Part shown: piece by piece, positions 1-7,090 of the stretch
Layout of the letters: the number at the start of each line of letters is the position of its first letter
Numbering within the stretch: the first letter of the stretch is position 1
Assembly (NCBI GenBank): GCA_903918325.1
Contig: CAIXDY010000051.1
Coordinates: 1-14,896 of the forward strand
Length of the DNA stretch: 14,896 nucleotides
Origin: an uncultured Actinomycetes bacterium
GTDB taxonomy: Bacteria > Actinomycetota > Actinomycetes > Nanopelagicales > Nanopelagicaceae
Direction: 5' to 3'
Made by a program: the position numbers and the translations under genes
Notes under the pieces: generated by a model
What the model was told of the DNA's origin: nothing
Databases searched by the model: none
What the model saw: the letters and a program-made list of their open reading frames with translations, nothing else

Positions 1-1059
1 ATTCGCCAAGGTGAAATTCTGCTGCACCATCCCTATGAATCTTTCACAACATCGGTTGTGCAGTTCTTACAAAATGCTGCGCTAGATCCACAGGTTTTAG
101 CAATTAAACAGACACTTTATAGAACCTCTGGTGATTCACCGATTGTTGAAGCCCTTATTGAAGCTGCCGAAGCAGGTAAGCAGGTCTTAGCTGTTATTGA
201 AATCCGTGCCCGCTTTGATGAACAAGCAAATGTGCGGTGGGCCAGAAAATTAGAGGCTGCTGGCGTGCATGTGGTTTATGGATTAATGGGATTGAAAACG
301 CATGCCAAACTTTCATTAGTAATTCGCGATGAAGCCAATGGTCTTCGCCGCTATTGTCATATGGGTACCGGAAATTACAACCCAAAGACTGCCCGAATGT
401 ATGAGGATCTAGGAATTCTCAGTGCAGATCCAGAACTCACCGAGGACTTAACTAAACTTTTTAATCAACTATCTGGTTTTGCCCCACAATCAACTTACTC
501 TCGCTTGTTAGTTGCGCCATCAACTTTACGATCCGGCATTACAGAGCGTATTGATCGTGAAATCACTAACCAAATGGCGGGTAAGCCGGCCGGTATTCAA
601 TTAAAACTCAATTCGATTTTGGATGAAACATTTGTTGCCAAACTTTATGAAGCTTCACAAGCAGGTGTCAAGATTGAATTACTAGTCCGAGGTATTTGTG
701 CCGTTCAACCAGGCATTAAGGGGCTTTCTGAAAACATAATTGTTAAATCAGTCCTTGGGCGATTCTTAGAACACTCTAGAATTTTTCACTTTGTGAATGC
801 GGGCAGTGACGAATATTGGATTGGTAGTGCCGATTTAATGGGCCGAAATCTGGATCGCCGAGTGGAAAGCTTGGTTCGCATCGAAAAGAAAGAGCACCAA
901 AATCGCTTACAAGAGATTATTGATTTAGGGCTAAGCCCATCAACAGTTAGCTGGCAGTTAGTCGGAACCGAATGGACAAAAGTAAGTGAAAACAGCCGAG
1001 GAGAAGCCCTTATTGATGTGCATGCCACATTAATCAATCAATACTCAAAGGAGCGTTAA
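1..1059 (+). CDS. ppk1: Polyphosphate kinase 1, C-terminal half (5' truncated by window)
   Basis: The reading frame is open from base 1, so this is the last 352 residues of a protein that is usually about 690 residues long; the first in-frame start at 58 (GTG) is internal and is not the gene start. Ppk1 reversibly transfers the gamma-phosphate of ATP to polyphosphate. Visible family landmarks are the HPYESF segment at the window edge, IKQTLYRTSGDSPIV (ATP site), the first phospholipase-D-like motif KTHAKLSLV with the catalytic histidine at bases 301-303, the second conserved histidine in LEHSR (772-774), and the SADLMGRNLDRRVE motif. The mutT1-like gene starts 2 bp after the stop, so the two form an operon. 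A converging exopolyphosphatase lies beyond it, placing polyphosphate synthesis and breakdown together. The family call is very secure. Confidence 0.97.
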   Translation: MRQGEILLHHPYESFTTSVVQFLQNAALDPQVLAIKQTLYRTSGDSPIVEALIEAAEAGKQVLAVIEIRARFDEQANVRWARKLEAAGVHVVYGLMGLKTHAKLSLVIRDEANGLRRYCHMGTGNYNPKTARMYEDLGILSADPELTEDLTKLFNQLSGFAPQSTYSRLLVAPSTLRSGITERIDREITNQMAGKPAGIQLKLNSILDETFVAKLYEASQAGVKIELLVRGICAVQPGIKGLSENIIVKSVLGRFLEHSRIFHFVNAGSDEYWIGSADLMGRNLDRRVESLVRIEKKEHQNRLQEIIDLGLSPSTVSWQLVGTEWTKVSENSRGEALIDVHATLINQYSKER

Positions 1060-1061
1060 CG

Positions 1062-1961
1062 ATGAGCGAAGTTTCACAAGTAATTTATGCCGCTGGTGCC
1101 GTGCTATGGCGCCAAGCCGGAAAAAAGAAAATCGAGATTGCAGTAATTCATCGCCCACGTTATGACGATTGGTCATTACCAAAAGGCAAACTCGATCCGG
1201 ATGAAACTATGATTGGCTGTGCGTATCGCGAAGTTATGGAAGAGACTGGTTATACCCCAATTTTTGGTCCAGAAATCGGTGATGTTACTTATGAAGTCGA
1301 TGGCGTAAAAAAACTAGTCAAATACTGGTCGGCTCAAGCCGTGGGAGAGCCCACTGGTACAACTGATCTTCACGAAGTTGATCAACTATTGTGGCTAACG
1401 CCGACGGATGCCAAAAAGAAATTAACTTTAGACGATGACAAATCACTCGTAGATTTCTTTTTAGAGTTTGATTCTGGCACAACACCACTTGTGCTATTAC
1501 GTCATGCCAAAGCAGTAAAGCGCGAAGATTGGGATGGCGATGATGGTGATCGCCCCCTTGCCCACCTTGGACAGATTCAGGCTAAGCGAATGCTTTCACT
1601 CTACTTGCCATACGGAATTGCTGAAATTCATTCATCAGATGCACAACGCTGCATTGAGACAATCGATTCGATGGCACGGGCGATGAAATTAAATGCAATC
1701 TATTCCGCTGATTTAAGTGAGTACGGCTTCGAAAAAGACAAAGAAGCGCCACTTGATTATGTTCAAGATTTAATGGATAAAGGTAAAAGCGCAATAATCT
1801 GCAGCCATAACCCAATTTTGCCTAAGTTGCTAAAAAAGCTCATTGGAAAGAAAAATTTTAAGCACATGGATCAAAAGCTGGAGCCGGGTGAAGCGTGGGT
1901 ACTGCATTACAGAGATGCAGAAATCGTTTCAATCGACTGGGTGGAAGCACCCAGAGCTTAA
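1062..1961 (+). CDS. mutT1: MutT1-like Nudix hydrolase / histidine phosphatase fusion
   Basis: This two-domain protein of 299 residues has an N-terminal Nudix domain (about 5-135) with a perfect Nudix box GX5EX7REUXEEXGU at residues 42-64. Its C-terminal SixA-like histidine phosphatase domain (about 140-290) carries the catalytic LLRHAK (H148), R164 in DRPL, and a second active-site histidine in CSHNP (H249). Mycobacterial MutT1 has the same architecture and, from memory, also lies beside ppk1. It hydrolyses diadenosine polyphosphates and 8-oxo-(d)GTP. The start is the ATG 2 bp after the ppk1 stop, served by AAAGGAG at 1047-1053 with an 8-nt spacer inside the ppk1 end, so translation coupling is likely. 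The stop TAA overlaps that of the converging ppx gene. The fold is certain; the exact substrate is inferred from the family. Confidence 0.93.
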   Translation: MSEVSQVIYAAGAVLWRQAGKKKIEIAVIHRPRYDDWSLPKGKLDPDETMIGCAYREVMEETGYTPIFGPEIGDVTYEVDGVKKLVKYWSAQAVGEPTGTTDLHEVDQLLWLTPTDAKKKLTLDDDKSLVDFFLEFDSGTTPLVLLRHAKAVKREDWDGDDGDRPLAHLGQIQAKRMLSLYLPYGIAEIHSSDAQRCIETIDSMARAMKLNAIYSADLSEYGFEKDKEAPLDYVQDLMDKGKSAIICSHNPILPKLLKKLIGKKNFKHMDQKLEPGEAWVLHYRDAEIVSIDWVEAPRA

Positions 1962-2875
1962 TTATTGAGCCAATCCAACCTTCTTAAAACAATTCCTTCG
2001 CGCAGCGCCCAAGGACAAATTTCAACTTTTTCGATATCCAGAATTGCCATCACCGAGCGAGCAACTATTGCTCCAGCAACAATTTGTTGAGCACGACTGG
2101 CCGAAACTCCTGGCAATTCAGCTCTAGTTTTATTCGTCATGTCAGCTAACTTAGAAATCATTGCTTTCAAGTTTGCACTTTCAAGAAATTTTGGATTTTC
2201 ATTAAACATGTGACCTGAAAGTCTGGCTAAAGTTCTAAAAGTTTTACTCGTGGCTATAAAGTGATTGGCATCGTGAACCCGAAGAATTGAAGGAAGTTCA
2301 TCCTCTAACTTTGTTTGCACAAATTCCTCTAGAAATTTCACTCCTTTAGAACTATATGGATCACCAGTTAGGAAATCTCTGGTTAAACGTGCCGCACCAA
2401 GTGGGAACGAAATGGTGGCTTCAGGGTTCTCATCAATTCCTGATGCAATCTCAAGGGAACCTCCTCCAATATCTAGCACTAATAATTTTCCCGCAGACCA
2501 GCCGAGCCAACGACGGACGGCTAAAAAAGTCATTCGGGCTTCTTCATCACCAGTTAAAATTTGTAAATCAATTTGATGGCGTTGGTTTATTTCTTGAATA
2601 ATCTCTGGCCCATTTTTCGCATCCCGTACAGCCGAAGTTGCGAAAGCTAAAATTTCATCCGTCTTATTCTGGTTGGCATGTGACACCGCATCAGCGATCG
2701 CATCGTGAAGTTGCTTGATTCCTTCTTTAGTGATGGAACCTGTCTCATCTAAATAATCTGTTAGGCGGAGTTCGACCTTAAAATTTGTCGCAGGTGTTGG
2801 CCGAGCACCCAGGTGGGCATCCATTACCTGCAGGTGGATGGTGTTAGAACCCACATCTAAAACGCCTAATCTCAC
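1958..2875 (-). CDS. ppx: Exopolyphosphatase, Ppx/GppA family (PPX1-like)
   Basis: This 305-residue protein has the ASKHA-fold landmarks of Ppx/GppA phosphatases: phosphate-1 loop DVGSNT (7-12), the acidic GDEEAR motif (109-114) containing the catalytic glutamate, and phosphate-2 loop LDIGGGS (134-140). It is short, lacking the C-terminal HD-like domain of E. coli Ppx, like mycobacterial PPX1 (Rv0496), which it resembles along its length as I recall it. It should release phosphate from polyphosphate termini or cleave pppGpp. I chose GTG at 2875 over GTG at 2881 for two reasons: homologues begin M-RLGVLDVGSNT, and a -10 hexamer TAGGTT (2887-2882) sits 6 nt before 2875, fitting a leaderless mRNA. 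It converges on the mutT1-like gene, their stops sharing TTAA at 1958-1961. Confidence 0.93.
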   Translation of the reverse strand: MRLGVLDVGSNTIHLQVMDAHLGARPTPATNFKVELRLTDYLDETGSITKEGIKQLHDAIADAVSHANQNKTDEILAFATSAVRDAKNGPEIIQEINQRHQIDLQILTGDEEARMTFLAVRRWLGWSAGKLLVLDIGGGSLEIASGIDENPEATISFPLGAARLTRDFLTGDPYSSKGVKFLEEFVQTKLEDELPSILRVHDANHFIATSKTFRTLARLSGHMFNENPKFLESANLKAMISKLADMTNKTRAELPGVSASRAQQIVAGAIVARSVMAILDIEKVEICPWALREGIVLRRLDWLNN

Positions 2876-2881
2876 GGGCAC

Positions 2882-2887
2882 AACCTA
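2882..2887 (-). promoter_or_regulatory. -10 hexamer TAGGTT for leaderless ppx
   Basis: On the minus strand TAGGTT matches the actinobacterial TANNNT -10 element and ends 6 nt before GTG 2875. That would place the transcript start at or next to the start codon. No convincing -35 is visible 17 bp upstream. The same arrangement recurs before five other genes in the window. Confidence 0.5.
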
Positions 2888-2914
2888 CCGTCGAGGCTGG
2901 CAAAGCTTCTCGAT

Positions 2915-2943
2915 TTCAAGTTTTTGCGAACCACTGCCATAAT
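2915..2943 (+). promoter_or_regulatory. Possible promoter of the tRNA-Thr / carbonic anhydrase unit
   Basis: TTCAAG (2915-2920) and CATAAT (2938-2943) are separated by 17 bp. Transcription would begin near 2950, immediately before the first of two leader hairpins. The -35 match to TTGACA is weak, so this rests on spacing, the good -10 and the position. Confidence 0.4.
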
Positions 2944-2950
2944 TGCCGCT

Positions 2951-2981
2951 GGTCGAAAGACCGCTACGTGTTCGCACGTAG
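2951..2981 (+). other. Tandem tetraloop hairpins in the tRNA-Thr leader
   Basis: Two perfect hairpins are separated by one base. The first is GGTC-GAAA-GACC (2951-2962): a 4-bp stem with a GNRA loop closed by C-G. The second is CTACGTG-TTCG-CACGTAG (2964-2981): a 7-bp stem with a UUCG loop, its last base next to tRNA position 1 at 2982. The loop sequences are stable classes only when read on the plus strand, which supports an RNA function in the pre-tRNA leader. There is no T-run, so it is not an ordinary terminator. Confidence 0.65.
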
Positions 2982-3053
2982 GCCTCTCTAGCTCAGTGGT
3001 AGAGCAGCGCACTTGTAATGCGCAGGTCGTCAGTTCAATCCTGACGGGGGGCT
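2982..3053 (+). tRNA. tRNA-Thr (anticodon UGU)
   Basis: A complete 72-nt cloverleaf folds. The acceptor stem is GCCTCTC/GGGGGGC (five Watson-Crick and two G-U pairs) with U8 present. The D stem is GCTC/GAGC with a 7-nt loop. The anticodon stem GCGCA/TGCGC carries loop CTTGTAA with anticodon TGT at 3014-3016. A 5-nt variable region is followed by T stem GTCAG/CTGAC with loop TTCAATC and discriminator T. CCA is not encoded, so it must be added after transcription. The next gene starts 29 bp downstream. Confidence 0.97.
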
Positions 3054-3070
3054 CGGAAGTTTTTTTAAAA

Positions 3071-3076
3071 GGGAGG
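3071..3076 (+). promoter_or_regulatory. Shine-Dalgarno GGGAGG of the carbonic anhydrase gene
   Basis: GGGAGG lies 6 nt before ATG 3083 and fixes that codon as the start. An in-frame extension upstream would have to be translated through the tRNA gene. The site implies a leadered mRNA. Confidence 0.85.
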
Positions 3077-3082
3077 CAACCC

Positions 3083-3595
3083 ATGGCAACATTTCCTCAC
3101 GATAAATTTGCCGATGCGCTTGCTGCAAATGCTGAATACATCAAAACCTTTAAATACTCAGATTTAACTGGAGTTGCCCAAAAAGGTTTAGCGATTGTTA
3201 CCTGCATGGATTCACGCATTAATCCATTATCTGTTGTTGGAATGCGATCTGGCGATGCAAAAATCTTACGCAACGCAGGAGCGCGTGTTACTGACGACGT
3301 ACTACGTACTTTAGTTTTAGCAACATATTTATTAGGCGTGGAACGTATCTTGATCATGCCTCATACCAACTGCCGTATGGCGCAAGTTGATGAAGCTGAA
3401 ATTCACCGCGAGATTGACACTAAGTATGGAATTGATACATCAGAACTTGAATTCAAAACGGTAGCAGATCAAACCCAAGCTTTAATTGAAGATGTTGCCA
3501 AAGTTCGTAATTACCACTTACTTAATTCTGGAGTTTCAGTTGGTGGCGCGATTTACGACGTTGCTAGCGGAAAAATTACTCCGATAGATTGTTAG
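3083..3595 (+). CDS. Beta-class carbonic anhydrase (small, Rv1284-like)
   Basis: The product has 170 residues and is expected to interconvert CO2 and bicarbonate in the cytoplasm. The zinc site of beta-carbonic anhydrases is complete: C41 in CMDSR with the D43/R45 dyad, then H94 and C97 in HTNC. The length and the segment ILRNAGARVTDDVLRTL are typical of the short type represented by mycobacterial Rv1284, rather than the longer Rv3588c type. The start is ATG 3083, preceded by GGGAGG. With 29 bp to the tRNA and no separate promoter visible, it is probably transcribed with tRNA-Thr. Its last 20 bases overlap the 3' end of the converging hydrolase gene. Bicarbonate supply for carboxylases is the likely role (inference). 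Confidence 0.93.
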   Translation: MATFPHDKFADALAANAEYIKTFKYSDLTGVAQKGLAIVTCMDSRINPLSVVGMRSGDAKILRNAGARVTDDVLRTLVLATYLLGVERILIMPHTNCRMAQVDEAEIHREIDTKYGIDTSELEFKTVADQTQALIEDVAKVRNYHLLNSGVSVGGAIYDVASGKITPIDC

Positions 3596-4352
3596 TACGC
3601 CGAATAGGTTGCCGCGTATCTGGGTAACTTAAATCTTCAAGAAATTGCGTAATCATTGCGAGCATTAAAGCTGGTTTTTCTTTCACTACGCCGTGCGAAG
3701 TTCCAGGAATAATCGCTAATTGACCCAGAGGTAAAGCTTCATAGAGCGCAATGGTGTGCTCGTGCTTAATGACATCGTCATCGCCAGCTAAAACCAATAC
3801 TGGGCACTGAATAGTGGCAATGTCGCTCAAAGCAATATCGGGCTCGGTTTTCCAGATGTGATTCATTCGGATGGTTTTTTCGAGCAACGTATGCGGTGCA
3901 TCGGGTGAAATTAAGTTGTACTCAGCTTGATCCTCTTCAGAAACTTTAGCTTCAGTGAAATCGCTTAATGGTGCGCTGTAATGGAAGTTAGCGCCAATTG
4001 CAACTATGGATTTAACTAACTCTGGTCGGGCTATAGCAACCATGAGAGCGATGATTCCGCCATCGCTATAACCAATTAAATGCGCAGGCTCTTTAACCAC
4101 ATCTTCTAAATAAGCAATTGCTTCTTTGGCTTGAAATTCAAAATGTAAACTTCCGGCTTGGTCACCAGTGAAACCATGTGCAGTACGGTCATATGCAAAT
4201 ACATGAAACTCATCTTCAAGTGCGGGCACCATCAAGTAATCCCAGCTAGAAGTTTTACTTAAGCCCCCATGGAGCAACACCATTGCTTCGCCTTGGTTAT
4301 CCCACTCATAGTTATAGATTTGATGGCCGCGAAGATTAATATATTCAGGCAT
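3576..4352 (-). CDS. Alpha/beta hydrolase
   Basis: This 258-residue protein has the alpha/beta-hydrolase fold. It shows an oxyanion-hole LLHGG (26-30), nucleophile elbow GYSDGG with S96, a probable acid D193 in GDDD, and H220 in GTSHG. The lid region (about 120-175) is short. There is no signal peptide, so it is cytoplasmic; the substrate cannot be told from sequence. The ATG overlaps the ndh stop as TGATG (4354-4350), so it is the second gene of an ndh operon and is likely translated by coupling. Its C-terminal tail (RQPIRRTNNLSE) is encoded across the end of the opposing carbonic anhydrase gene and looks like a non-conserved extension. Esterase, lactonase or C-C hydrolase activity would all fit. 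Confidence 0.88.
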   Translation of the reverse strand: MPEYINLRGHQIYNYEWDNQGEAMVLLHGGLSKTSSWDYLMVPALEDEFHVFAYDRTAHGFTGDQAGSLHFEFQAKEAIAYLEDVVKEPAHLIGYSDGGIIALMVAIARPELVKSIVAIGANFHYSAPLSDFTEAKVSEEDQAEYNLISPDAPHTLLEKTIRMNHIWKTEPDIALSDIATIQCPVLVLAGDDDVIKHEHTIALYEALPLGQLAIIPGTSHGVVKEKPALMLAMITQFLEDLSYPDTRQPIRRTNNLSE

Positions 4353-5587
4353 CAGAGTGAATCCATAATATGTCGATTGCCTCTATCAAAAGTTAAATAG
4401 TTCCAGGTCCAGTCGGCCATAGTTCCAATCTTGTTTCGACCGCCGACCAAATAGAACAAGTGCAACCATAACCAGGCATACCAGGCAGGAATTCCCGCCA
4501 TCCTAAAGTTTTTTACTTCAACAACTGCTTTGTGGCGACCAATTGTGGCCATAGAACCTTTATCAATGTATGTGAATGCCTGTAATGCTTGTCCATCAGC
4601 TAAACGCTTAATTTGCTTGGCAATGAAGCGGCCTTGTTGCAATGCAACCGGTGCCACCATAGGTAAAAAACGCCCATCTTTTCCTACGAAACCTGCGATA
4701 TCACCGATAGCAAAGATGCCCGGGTAATGCTTGACCTGCAACGTCTGATCGACATCGATACGTGAACTAACGAGTGGAAGATTTAATATTCCACCAGCAG
4801 GTTCACCTTTGACACCAGCTGCCCAAATAGTTACTTCAGAAGGAATTGGATCACCATCTTTAACAATGATGGATCGAGGTTTTAATTCAGCAACGGAAGT
4901 ATTGAGACAAACATTTACACCAAGTTTTTCTAAATCTTTTTTAGCACGTGCGGATAATTTTTCTGAAAACATTGGCAAGATTCGGGGTCCGGCTTCAATG
5001 AGATTAATTTTGATATGCGCCGCTGCATGGGCTTGGTCATTTTTGAGTGGGCCACGAACTAGTTCAGCGAACGCCCCAGCCATCTCAACGCCTGTTGGTC
5101 CACCACCAACGACAGATATTGAAAAGATAGTGTCATCTTCAAATCGACAGAGATCTTCAAACCTACGCATTACTTCGGCACGAATTGCTAAAGCCTCACT
5201 CACGCTTTTCATTCCAAGCGCGTGTTCAGCAACTCCTGGGATTCCAAAATCTGCTGTGACAGAACCCAAGGCAACAATGAGTTGATCAAAGGCTAGAACT
5301 TCACTGCTATCTAATTTAATAGTTTTATTTTTATGATCAACTGAAATGGGCGAGCCCATTCGAAACTTCACCCCAGTTTTACGAAGTGCACCGCGCACGG
5401 GATGGGCCACATGATCGGCGGCTAAGCCAGCAGTGGATACTTGATACAACAACGGCAAAAAAGTTTGAAAGTTATGGCGATCAACAACGGTGACATCGGC
5501 AAAGGCAGCCATTTTGCGGGCTGCGGTTAAACCACCAAAACCGGCACCCAGAATAACCACGCGTGGTTTTTCAACTGTCTTTTGCAT
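4352..5587 (-). CDS. ndh: Type II NADH:quinone oxidoreductase
   Basis: This 411-residue flavoprotein has two Rossmann motifs: GAGFGG (14-19) for FAD, and VVGGGPTGVEMAG (159-171) for NADH. A second FAD-contact motif, FAIGDIA, is at 292-298. The aromatic-rich C-terminal stretch (about 365-400) matches the amphipathic membrane anchor of NDH-2 enzymes. It should pass electrons from NADH to quinone at the inner face of the membrane without pumping protons. ATG 5587 is the only start that keeps the FAD motif intact with normal spacing. No good Shine-Dalgarno is present; instead TAGACT (5600-5595) sits 7 nt upstream, suggesting a leaderless mRNA. The hydrolase follows in the same operon and the SDR gene diverges 24 bp away. 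A sulfide:quinone reductase-like role is less likely from the motifs. Confidence 0.92.
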   Translation of the reverse strand: MQKTVEKPRVVILGAGFGGLTAARKMAAFADVTVVDRHNFQTFLPLLYQVSTAGLAADHVAHPVRGALRKTGVKFRMGSPISVDHKNKTIKLDSSEVLAFDQLIVALGSVTADFGIPGVAEHALGMKSVSEALAIRAEVMRRFEDLCRFEDDTIFSISVVGGGPTGVEMAGAFAELVRGPLKNDQAHAAAHIKINLIEAGPRILPMFSEKLSARAKKDLEKLGVNVCLNTSVAELKPRSIIVKDGDPIPSEVTIWAAGVKGEPAGGILNLPLVSSRIDVDQTLQVKHYPGIFAIGDIAGFVGKDGRFLPMVAPVALQQGRFIAKQIKRLADGQALQAFTYIDKGSMATIGRHKAVVEVKNFRMAGIPAWYAWLWLHLFYLVGGRNKIGTMADWTWNYLTFDRGNRHIMDSL

Positions 5588-5594
5588 GCGCCTA

Positions 5595-5600
5595 AGTCTA
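5595..5600 (-). promoter_or_regulatory. -10 hexamer TAGACT for leaderless ndh
   Basis: TAGACT on the minus strand fits TANNNT and ends 7 nt before ATG 5587. It shares bases 5599-5600 with the -10 of the divergent SDR gene. The whole gap between the two start codons is 24 bp. Confidence 0.55.
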
Positions 5601-5604
5601 GGCT
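5599..5604 (+). promoter_or_regulatory. -10 hexamer TAGGCT for leaderless SDR gene
   Basis: TAGGCT fits TANNNT and ends 7 nt before ATG 5612. No Shine-Dalgarno precedes that start. It overlaps the opposing ndh -10 by two bases, so the two promoters cannot both be occupied at once. Confidence 0.55.
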
Positions 5605-5611
5605 TTGAAGC

Positions 5612-7090
5612 ATGAGTGCTCCAGCCGAAAATCGTACATACCTTATTACAGGCGCATCTGGCTATGTCGGTGGCCGACTAGTTCGCACCTTGGTTGATGA
5701 AAAACTTGATATTCGAATTATGGTTCGTGATTCCAATAAAGTGAAAGGTCAGCCTTGGGCATCGCAAGTAGAAATTTGCGTAGGCAGTGCCGAAAATCGC
5801 AGCGACTTAGAGCGTGCATTAACTGGAGTTCATACGGCTTATTACTTATTGCACTCCATAAATTTAGGTAAAGATTTTGACGATATTGAGGCGAAGATGG
5901 CCCGTCAGTTTGCACAAGTTGCCGAGGCTGCTGGCGTCAAGCAGATTGTTTATTTAGGCGGCATTGCTAACGATAAAAATATTAGTAAGCACCTCTCATC
6001 GCGCGCCGAAACTGGTGCGCAACTGGCTTCAACTTCGGTTGCAGTTATGGAACTTCGTGCTGGAATCATCATTGGTTCAGGTTCTGCAAGCTTTGAGATG
6101 TTGCGCCATTTAACACATCGACTTCCGATTATGACCACACCAAAATGGGTGATGAATAAAACGCACCCGATTGCGATTCGTGATGTCTTGTATTACCTCA
6201 GAGCTGCAGCGCATTTGAAAGAACCGGTTAACAAAGTTTTTGATATTGGCGGTCCAGAAGTTTTGACCTATGCCGACATGATGCAAAAGTTTGCAAAATT
6301 ATCAGGCTTAAAAAAGCGTTGGATTATCAAAGTGCCGGTTTTGACGCCGGGATTATCAAGTTTATGGATTGGCTTAGTAACACCTGTACCAACTGCACTT
6401 GCTCGTCCACTAGTTGGTTCACTCATAAGTGAAGTTGTCGCAGACCCGGCTAAATCAATTGATGCCATTATTCCTAAACCTGCCGAAGGTCTGTTAGATG
6501 TAGAAAAAGCAATTAACTTAGCGCTCTCACGCATTACTACGCATGAAGTCGAAACTCGCTGGTCGGATGCATCGGTAGCCACTGCACCTTGGCAAAAAGC
6601 GCAGAGCGATCCATCGTGGGCGGGTGAAACTGTTTTGAAAGATCACCGACAGAAAATAACTAATGTACCCGCAGATTTAATTTGGAAACAGATTGAGGCC
6701 ATTGGTGGTGACCACGGTTGGTTTGGCGCAGATTTCTTATGGTGGGGTCGCGGAGTTATTGATCGGGGATTTGGTGGCGTTGGTTTGCGTCGTGGGCGCC
6801 GCGATCCTGATTTTCTCCGAGTGGGCGAGAGCTTAGATTTTTGGCGAGTAGAAGAGTTAGAACGCGGTAAGCGGTTGAAGTTGTATGCCGAAATGATTTT
6901 GCCGGGCAAAGCTTGGCTGGAATTTCGAGTAGATACCGTTGATGGCAAAACGCAGATTGTGCAGGAAGCTATTTTCCATCCGCGTGGCTTGGGTGGTCAG
7001 TTATATTGGTATGCAGTTGCTCCATTTCACTTCTTTGTATTTCCAACAATGCTGCGAAATATTGTGAAGAGAGCAAAAGAGAGTGCATGA
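5612..7090 (+). CDS. Atypical SDR (NAD(P)-binding) with C-terminal DUF2867 domain
   Basis: This 492-residue protein has two parts. Residues 8-310 form an NmrA/atypical-SDR Rossmann domain with TGASGYVG (13-20) and a LLHSI...YLGG core. The usual YxxxK catalytic pair is not evident, so it may bind NAD(P)H without being a classical dehydrogenase. Residues about 340-490 match DUF2867, recognisable by FWRVEELERGKRLKLYAEM, LPGKAWLEF and HPRGLGGQLYWYAVAPFHFFVFP. The fusion is common in actinobacteria and its function is not established. The aromatic C-terminal stretch may contact the membrane. Leaderless start at 5612. The decarboxylase gene overlaps its last 8 bases, so the pair are co-expressed. 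A quinone- or lipid-related reductase role is only a guess from the neighbouring ndh. Confidence 0.85.
   Translation: MSAPAENRTYLITGASGYVGGRLVRTLVDEKLDIRIMVRDSNKVKGQPWASQVEICVGSAENRSDLERALTGVHTAYYLLHSINLGKDFDDIEAKMARQFAQVAEAAGVKQIVYLGGIANDKNISKHLSSRAETGAQLASTSVAVMELRAGIIIGSGSASFEMLRHLTHRLPIMTTPKWVMNKTHPIAIRDVLYYLRAAAHLKEPVNKVFDIGGPEVLTYADMMQKFAKLSGLKKRWIIKVPVLTPGLSSLWIGLVTPVPTALARPLVGSLISEVVADPAKSIDAIIPKPAEGLLDVEKAINLALSRITTHEVETRWSDASVATAPWQKAQSDPSWAGETVLKDHRQKITNVPADLIWKQIEAIGGDHGWFGADFLWWGRGVIDRGFGGVGLRRGRRDPDFLRVGESLDFWRVEELERGKRLKLYAEMILPGKAWLEFRVDTVDGKTQIVQEAIFHPRGLGGQLYWYAVAPFHFFVFPTMLRNIVKRAKESA

Noticed and set aside
2964..2981. The 7-bp UUCG hairpin as a terminator of an upstream transcript
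   Set aside because: No T-run follows and no plus-strand gene precedes it nearby; it abuts the tRNA instead.
2924..3082. In-frame upstream extension of the carbonic anhydrase reading frame
   Set aside because: It would be translated through the tRNA-Thr gene and adds nothing family-like; the GGGAGG site and ATG 3083 give the normal short beta-carbonic anhydrase.
4809..5285. Antisense frame of 158 codons opposite ndh
   Set aside because: No Shine-Dalgarno, no recognisable domain; ndh on the other strand is complete and conserved.
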